A stretch of DNA of 64,000 bases. Origin: Marinimicrococcus flavescens. GTDB lineage: Bacteria; Pseudomonadota; Alphaproteobacteria; Geminicoccales; Geminicoccaceae. The position numbers and the translations under genes are program-made. The stretch is from the NCBI GenBank assembly GCA_029211145.1, contig JARGEQ010000091.1, forward strand, positions 62,001 through 126,000, read 5' to 3'. The notes below the pieces were generated by a model. That model made no database searches, was not told the DNA's origin, and was given only the letters and a program-made list of their open reading frames with translations. Below, piece by piece: positions 56,306-64,000 of the stretch (position 1 is the first letter of the stretch; each line of letters opens with the position of its first letter).

Positions 56306-57235
56306 ATGTCAGCGCGTTCCAATGAGCGCATAGCCTATTTCAACGGCCGCTTCGTTCCCGAGAGCGAAGTGCTGGTGCCGTTCCGCGACCGCAGTTTCAT
56401 CTACGGCGACGGCGCCTTCGACCTGACGCGGACCTTCGGGCACCGCCTCTTCAAGCTGCGCGAGCATGTCGACCGGCTCTACCGCTCGCTGCGCTACCTG
56501 CGCATCGATCCGGGCATGGGCCCCGAGGAGATGTGCCGGATCACCGAGGAGGTGTTCGAGCGCAACCGCCATCTGCTCGGTGCCGACGACGACTACTGGG
56601 TGGGCCAGCGGATCTCGCGCGGCGTGAAGCAGATCGAGGGCGACAACTGGGACCATTACGGGACCACCGTGATCTGCGAGTGCATGCCGCTGCCCTTCAA
56701 GGAGCGCGCCGCCTACTATCGCGACGGCATACGGGTCGTCGTTCCCTCGGTGCGCCGCACGCCGCCGCAGTCGCTGACGCCGCGCGCCAAGACCCACAAC
56801 TATCTCAATCTCCTCGTTGCCGAGCACGAGGTGCACAGCCAGGACCCGGGCGCCTGGGCGGTGCTGCTCGATACCGACGGCAATCTCTCCGAGGGGCTGG
56901 GCTCCAACATCTTCGTCGTCCGTGACGGCGTGATCCTGACGCCGCACGAGCGCATGGTGCTGCCCGGCGTCAGCCGCCAGACGGCGATCGATCTGGCGCG
57001 CGAGCAGGGCCTGGAGGTTCGCGAGGCCGACATCGATCTCTACGACGCCTACAACGCCGAGGAGATCTTCATCACCTCGACGAGCTTTTGCATCTGCCCG
57101 GTGGTCACCATGAACGGCGTGCATATCGGCGAGGAGGGGCAGGTCTACGGCCCTATCACCAAGAAGCTGATCGACGCCTATGTGCGTTTCGTGGACCATG
57201 ATTTCGTGGCGCAGTACCTGCGGCGCCTCGGCTAG
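56306..57235 (+). CDS. Class IV aminotransferase (branched-chain/D-amino-acid type)
   Basis: The 309-residue fold-type IV PLP enzyme starts 'FNGRFVPESEVLVPFRDRSF', then 'IYGDGAFDLTRTFGHRLFKL' (substrate loop), the PLP-Lys in 'LTPRAKTHNYLNLLVAEHEV', 'GNLSEGLGSNIFVVRDGVIL', 'LTPHERMVLPGVSRQTAIDL' and 'NAEEIFITSTSFCICPVVTM'. These resemble the BCAT/D-amino acid transaminase/aminodeoxychorismate lyase superfamily. The conserved Arg pattern does not settle between L- and D-substrates. GGGGGAGG lies 6 bases before the ATG. It follows tRNA-Cys and ends near a 26-bp palindrome. Confidence 0.9.
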   Translation: MSARSNERIAYFNGRFVPESEVLVPFRDRSFIYGDGAFDLTRTFGHRLFKLREHVDRLYRSLRYLRIDPGMGPEEMCRITEEVFERNRHLLGADDDYWVGQRISRGVKQIEGDNWDHYGTTVICECMPLPFKERAAYYRDGIRVVVPSVRRTPPQSLTPRAKTHNYLNLLVAEHEVHSQDPGAWAVLLDTDGNLSEGLGSNIFVVRDGVILTPHERMVLPGVSRQTAIDLAREQGLEVREADIDLYDAYNAEEIFITSTSFCICPVVTMNGVHIGEEGQVYGPITKKLIDAYVRFVDHDFVAQYLRRLG

Positions 57236-57265
57236 GCCCGGCGTTCGCGCTACCGGGATATGTCC

Positions 57266-57291
57266 CCGTCAAGTGTGATCACGCTTGACGG
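57266..57291. repeat. 26-bp near-perfect palindrome between convergent genes
   Basis: CCGTCAAG and CTTGACGG flank a centre TGTGATCACG, giving a palindrome that matches its own complement at 24 of 26 positions. It lies 30 bases past the aminotransferase stop and 118 bases beyond the GntR gene stop. It could be a bidirectional terminator (no U-run) or a binding site. Confidence 0.55.
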
Positions 57292-57409
57292 TGGACCGCG
57301 GGCCACGGCTGTGGCATTCGGCACGCCAGGCCGCCGGAGAGCGGCCGAGCCCGAAGCTGCCGATACACCGCCGGCGCCTTCCCGGCCGAGGCGTCCGGCA
57401 CGGAGCGGC

Positions 57410-58216
57410 CTAGCGGTCCTCCGTGCCGGACGCCGGCTCGCTGACGTTCAGGCCAGGCAGAAGGACGCGGTTTGCGGTCAGCAGATCCTCGCGCAGCGCC
57501 GCGGCGGCCGTCTCGCCGTCACCCTTCCGCAGAGCCTTCAGGATCGTTGCGTGGCATTCATTGGCGGTCGCGATGTCGTAGGGGCTGCTGCAGGCGTGCA
57601 GGAGCGGCCCGACCCGCAGCCAGATCATGCCGATGAGCTCCACGAGGACCGGCATGCCCGTGGCCTCGTAGATGACGAAATGGAAGTTGCGGTTCAGCGT
57701 CAGGTAGCGCTGGGGATCCGGCGGCGGCCGCGCCGCCATCTCGGCGGTGATCTCGTCCAGCTGCGCCAGCTGTCCCGGCGAGAGCATTCCCGCGGCCCGG
57801 CGCACCGCCAGGCACTCGAGCTGCAGCCTGATCTCCAGGGTCTGGTGCCAGGTTTCCCGGCTCATCAGGATAAGGCGGTAGGAGCGGTTGGGCAGGCTTT
57901 CCAGCGCACCGTGCGCCGCCAGCCGGTGCAGCGCCTCGCGCACCGGCATGGTGCTGGTTCCCAGCGAGCTTGCCACCTTGCGGATAGTGAGGATCGTGCC
58001 GGGCGCCAGTCTCCCGTCCATGAGCGCCTCGCGCAGCGCGTCGTAGACCGCCGAGTGACGCGCTGCGCCGCCTCCTGTGTCGAGTGGCTGCAGCGGCAGC
58101 GGACGTTGCCGGCGCGGTCCGCCGCCGCCCGGGCCGCTGCTGCCGGCGTCGTGCGCCGCGGATAGCGCGAGCGGCGCGTCGGGCGCGCGGATCGCAATTG
58201 CGGCCTGGAGATCCAT
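57410..58216 (-). CDS. GntR-family transcriptional regulator with FCD effector domain
   Basis: The 268-residue protein has an unusual Pro/Gly-rich extension of about 50 residues, then the winged helix ('VYDALREALMDGRLAPGTIL', 'IRKVASSLGTSTMPVREALH', 'RLAAHGALESLPNRSYRLIL'). A helical FCD effector domain follows ('RLQLECLAVRRAAGMLS', 'LNRNFHFVIYEATGMPVLVE', 'NECHATILKALRKGDGETAA') with the metal-binding His/Asp positions partly visible. The subgroup is FadR/VanR-like. Its effector and targets are unknown; it is convergent with the aminotransferase gene. Confidence 0.93.
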   Translation of the reverse strand: MDLQAAIAIRAPDAPLALSAAHDAGSSGPGGGGPRRQRPLPLQPLDTGGGAARHSAVYDALREALMDGRLAPGTILTIRKVASSLGTSTMPVREALHRLAAHGALESLPNRSYRLILMSRETWHQTLEIRLQLECLAVRRAAGMLSPGQLAQLDEITAEMAARPPPDPQRYLTLNRNFHFVIYEATGMPVLVELIGMIWLRVGPLLHACSSPYDIATANECHATILKALRKGDGETAAAALREDLLTANRVLLPGLNVSEPASGTEDR

Positions 58217-58475
58217 GGTCGTTCCGCCTGTTTCCTGCTGCCCCGGCAGGCAGCCTCACGCCGCAAGCCGCCGGGCGCAAGCCGCGTCCGGGGTTGGCTC
58301 GTGACGGTTCGTGTCGCAATGGGGTGCTGTCGCTTTGCGAGCAACCTGCCGCCGGCGGGGGGCAGCGGGCGAGGTGGCGCGTGGTCGCATCCCTTTCGCC
58401 ATTGCGGCAGATTTCTCGAAGAAGGGGCTTCCTAAGGTCCGCGGACGTTGCTATACGGCGCCGGCCAACGGGCAT

Positions 58476-58550
58476 TCCGGCGTAGCTCAGTGGTAGAGCA
58501 GACGGCTGTTAACCGTCGGGTCGTAGGTTCGAATCCTACCGCCGGAGCCA
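58476..58550 (+). tRNA. tRNA-Asn (anticodon GTT)
   Basis: A 75-base cloverleaf. The acceptor stem TCCGGCG pairs with CGCCGGA, discriminator G, CCA encoded. The anticodon stem GACGG/CCGTC holds loop CTGTTAA (anticodon GTT); T-arm with GGTTCGAATCC. It reads AAC and AAU. A TATACG element at 58452-58457 may be its -10 box. Confidence 0.97.
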
Positions 58551-58729
58551 ATTTTCCAGTATCCCTTCCAGCGCAGGTCTCGAGGCTGCTTCGCGTGCAT
58601 CGCGAGGCGCGCCGCCCTCGGCTTGCCTTCCCTCCAGCCCTTCTGCATAGCTGCCTCGTCGTCCCGCGGGTGCCCTTCGGGTGCGGCCGCGGGCAGGATC
58701 GGTCGCGAGAGCAGGGCGGGAGAGGCGGG

Positions 58730-59455
58730 ATGGCCGCGGATCGCATAGTGGTGCTCACCGGCGCCGGCATTTCCGCGGAATCGGGCCTTGCCACCTTTCG
58801 CGGGCCCGGCGGGCTGTGGGAGGGGCACCGGCTCGAGGAGGTGGCGACGCCGGAAGCCTTCCGACGCGACCCGGGGCTGGTCCACCGGTTCTACAATGCG
58901 CGGCGCCGCCGGCTGCTCGAGCGGGACGTGCAGCCCAACCCGGCGCATCGGGCGCTGGCTCGGCTCGAGGCCGAGTGGCCGGGCGAGGTCGTGCTCGTCA
59001 CCCAGAACATCGACGACCTTCACGAGCGGGCGGGCTCGCGCCGGCTCCTCCACATGCATGGCGAGCTGCTGCGGATCCGCTGCGAGGCGTGCGGGCAGAG
59101 GCGTTCCTGCCGCGAGGACATCGACTGCACCGACGCTTGTATCGCCTGCGGCAGCGCCGGCACGCTACGCCCCGACGTGGTCTGGTTCGGCGAGATGCCG
59201 CATGGCCTCGAGCGGATCTACGAGGCGCTGTCGGGCTGCGGCCTGTTCCTCGCCGTGGGCACCTCCGGCCAGGTCTATCCGGCCGCCGGATTCGTCGAGG
59301 CGGTGCGCGCGTCGGGCGCGGCCCGCACGATCGAGCTCAACCTCGAGCCGTCGGCGGTGAGCCGCTGCTTTGCCGAGCGGCGCACCGGCCCGGCCGCGCG
59401 CACCGTGCCGGCGTTGGTCGACGAGCTTTTGGAATCTGCGGCCCGTCAGGGTTGA
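58730..59455 (+). CDS. cobB: Sirtuin (NAD-dependent protein deacylase)
   Basis: The 241-residue class III sirtuin removes acyl groups from lysines using NAD+. It has 'IVVLTGAGISAESGLATFRG' (NAD binding), 'VLVTQNIDDLHERAGSRRLL' and catalytic His in 'HMHGEL', a four-Cys zinc site ('CEACG' and 'CIACGS'), and 'VVWFGEMPHG'. Tyr55 and Arg58 in 'HRFYNARRRR' match the Y-x-x-R pair that binds succinyl/malonyl/glutaryl groups, so desuccinylation is expected along with deacetylation. ATG 58730 has GGGAGAGGCGGG upstream. Confidence 0.96.
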   Translation: MAADRIVVLTGAGISAESGLATFRGPGGLWEGHRLEEVATPEAFRRDPGLVHRFYNARRRRLLERDVQPNPAHRALARLEAEWPGEVVLVTQNIDDLHERAGSRRLLHMHGELLRIRCEACGQRRSCREDIDCTDACIACGSAGTLRPDVVWFGEMPHGLERIYEALSGCGLFLAVGTSGQVYPAAGFVEAVRASGAARTIELNLEPSAVSRCFAERRTGPAARTVPALVDELLESAARQG

Positions 59456-59473
59456 TCCGGCGGCACCACGCGC

Positions 59474-59501
59474 TTGCGGCCCCCCCGTGCCTGTGTTAAT
59501 T
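59474..59501 (+). promoter_or_regulatory. Possible promoter of the atp operon
   Basis: TTGCGG (59474-59479) and TTAATT (59496-59501) are 16 bases apart in the gap before atpH. Weak match to consensus. Confidence 0.3.
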
Positions 59502-59589
59502 GCCGGACCGCCTTCGCGGGGGGCAGGGGCCGGCCGCTGCTGCACGCCTCCCTGCCGACAAGCTCTCGATTCAGCCGGGGAAGCGCAGA

Positions 59590-60149
59590 TTGCCTGCCAA
59601 ATCAGCCACGGCGTCGGGCCTGGCCTCACGCTATGCTACGGCGCTGTTCGAGCTAGCGCGCGAACAGAACAAACTCGACGAGGTAGCGAGCGACCTTGAC
59701 GGGGTCGTGCGGCTGCTCGACGAGAGCGCCGACATGGAACGGCTCATCAAGAGCCCCGTCCTCAGCCGCGAGGAACAGGAGCGGGCGGTCGTCGCGATCG
59801 CCGATCGCGCCGGCCTTCGCGGGCTCGTTCGCAACTTCCTGGGCGTGCTGGCGCAAAAGCGTCGCCTGTTCGCCCTTCGTACGATCGTCGCAGCCTTCCG
59901 CGGCATGCTCGCCGAGCATCGCGGCGAGGCGACTGCCGAGGTGGTTTCCGCAACTCCGCTCGACGAGCGGCAGATGGCCGCCATCAAGGAGAGCGTGGCG
60001 AGCTTCGCGGGCAAGGCCGTGAGCCTCACCAGCTCGGTCGATCCGAGCCTGCTCGCCGGCGTGGTGGTCCGCGTCGGCTCGCGCATGATCGATGCGTCCT
60101 TGAAGGCCAAGCTGCAGCAGCTCGAGCTGTCGATGAAAGGGGTCGGCTG

Positions 60150-60150
<1 letters not shown>
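59590..60150 (+). CDS. atpH: F1F0 ATP synthase delta subunit
   Basis: The delta subunit joins the F1 head to the peripheral stalk. The 186-residue product has '[20 protein letters not shown]', '[20 protein letters not shown]', '[20 protein letters not shown]' and '[20 protein letters not shown]'. The start appears to be a TTG at 59590 with GGGGAAG upstream; the reading from there matches alphaproteobacterial delta subunits, whereas the frame's upstream start at 59500 does not. The stop overlaps the atpA ATG by one base (TGATG). Confidence 0.97.
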
Positions 60151-61685
<1,535 letters not shown>

Positions 61686-61694
61686 GAGAGCGCT

Positions 61695-64000
<2,306 letters not shown>

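Overview
The window is about 64 kb of very GC-rich, densely coding bacterial chromosome. Gene content and order point to an alphaproteobacterium, probably a deep-branching one of the Rhodospirillales/Geminicoccales type. The evidence is an atpH-atpA-atpG-atpD cluster with no F0 genes attached, a three-part PurS/PurQ/PurL enzyme, the cluster murA-DUF2948-hisD-UPF0262-phosphatase-infA-maf-rng-yacG, a PopZ homologue, HWE and HisKA_2 sensor kinases, a NepR-like protein and a hemC/tsaD divergent pair. The family-level placement is inference. I see no insertion sequence, prophage, integrase, CRISPR array or rRNA. No gene-free gap exceeds 300 bases.

Layout. 1-4.6 kb: end of a mitofilin-like gene, hemD, hemC (haem synthesis) and divergent tsaD (tRNA t6A). 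4.9-11.4 kb: LysR regulator, SYLF protein, a three-gene surface-polysaccharide group (DegT-like enzyme, methyltransferase, sugar transferase) and an HWE sensor kinase. 11.5-16.2 kb: arfB, a Tim44-like protein, and an operon of FAD oxidase, unknown protein and MscS channel. 16.3-20.1 kb: redox and detoxification genes (wrbA, glutathionyl-hydroquinone reductase, YeeE/YedE transporter, FMN reductase) and an SMR exporter gene preceded by a guanidine-II (mini-ykkC) riboswitch with a promoter directly upstream. 20.2-23.1 kb: rpsD, an alginate-lyase-like lipoprotein and a DUF3108 protein. 23.1-29.5 kb: nadE, then purC-purS-purQ-purL-bolA-grxD on the minus strand.

29.6-38.7 kb: FAD dehydrogenase, DMT exporter, SCO copper protein, tRNA-Arg, a NepR-like gene next to a HisKA_2 kinase whose ATP-binding motifs look degenerate, dienelactone hydrolase, FUSC and YihY membrane proteins, tRNA-Thr. 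38.8-46.2 kb: the dcd-murA-hisD-infA-maf-rng-yacG block, with several 4-base stop/start overlaps. 46.2-50.4 kb: uncharacterised genes, an orphan ACT-domain protein, a thioesterase and an M17 aminopeptidase. 50.4-56.0 kb: valS, popZ, tolC-like and pcm-like genes. 56.1-59.5 kb: tRNA-Cys, class IV aminotransferase, GntR regulator, tRNA-Asn, sirtuin. 59.6-64 kb: F1 ATP synthase genes, cut in atpD by the window edge.

Most of the window is housekeeping. The points that most deserve a second look are the compact promoter-riboswitch-sugE module with its antisense overlap into the YeeE/YedE gene, the NepR-like gene beside a probable pseudokinase, a terminator-like hairpin in the purC leader, and an inverted repeat abutting the tolC start codon.
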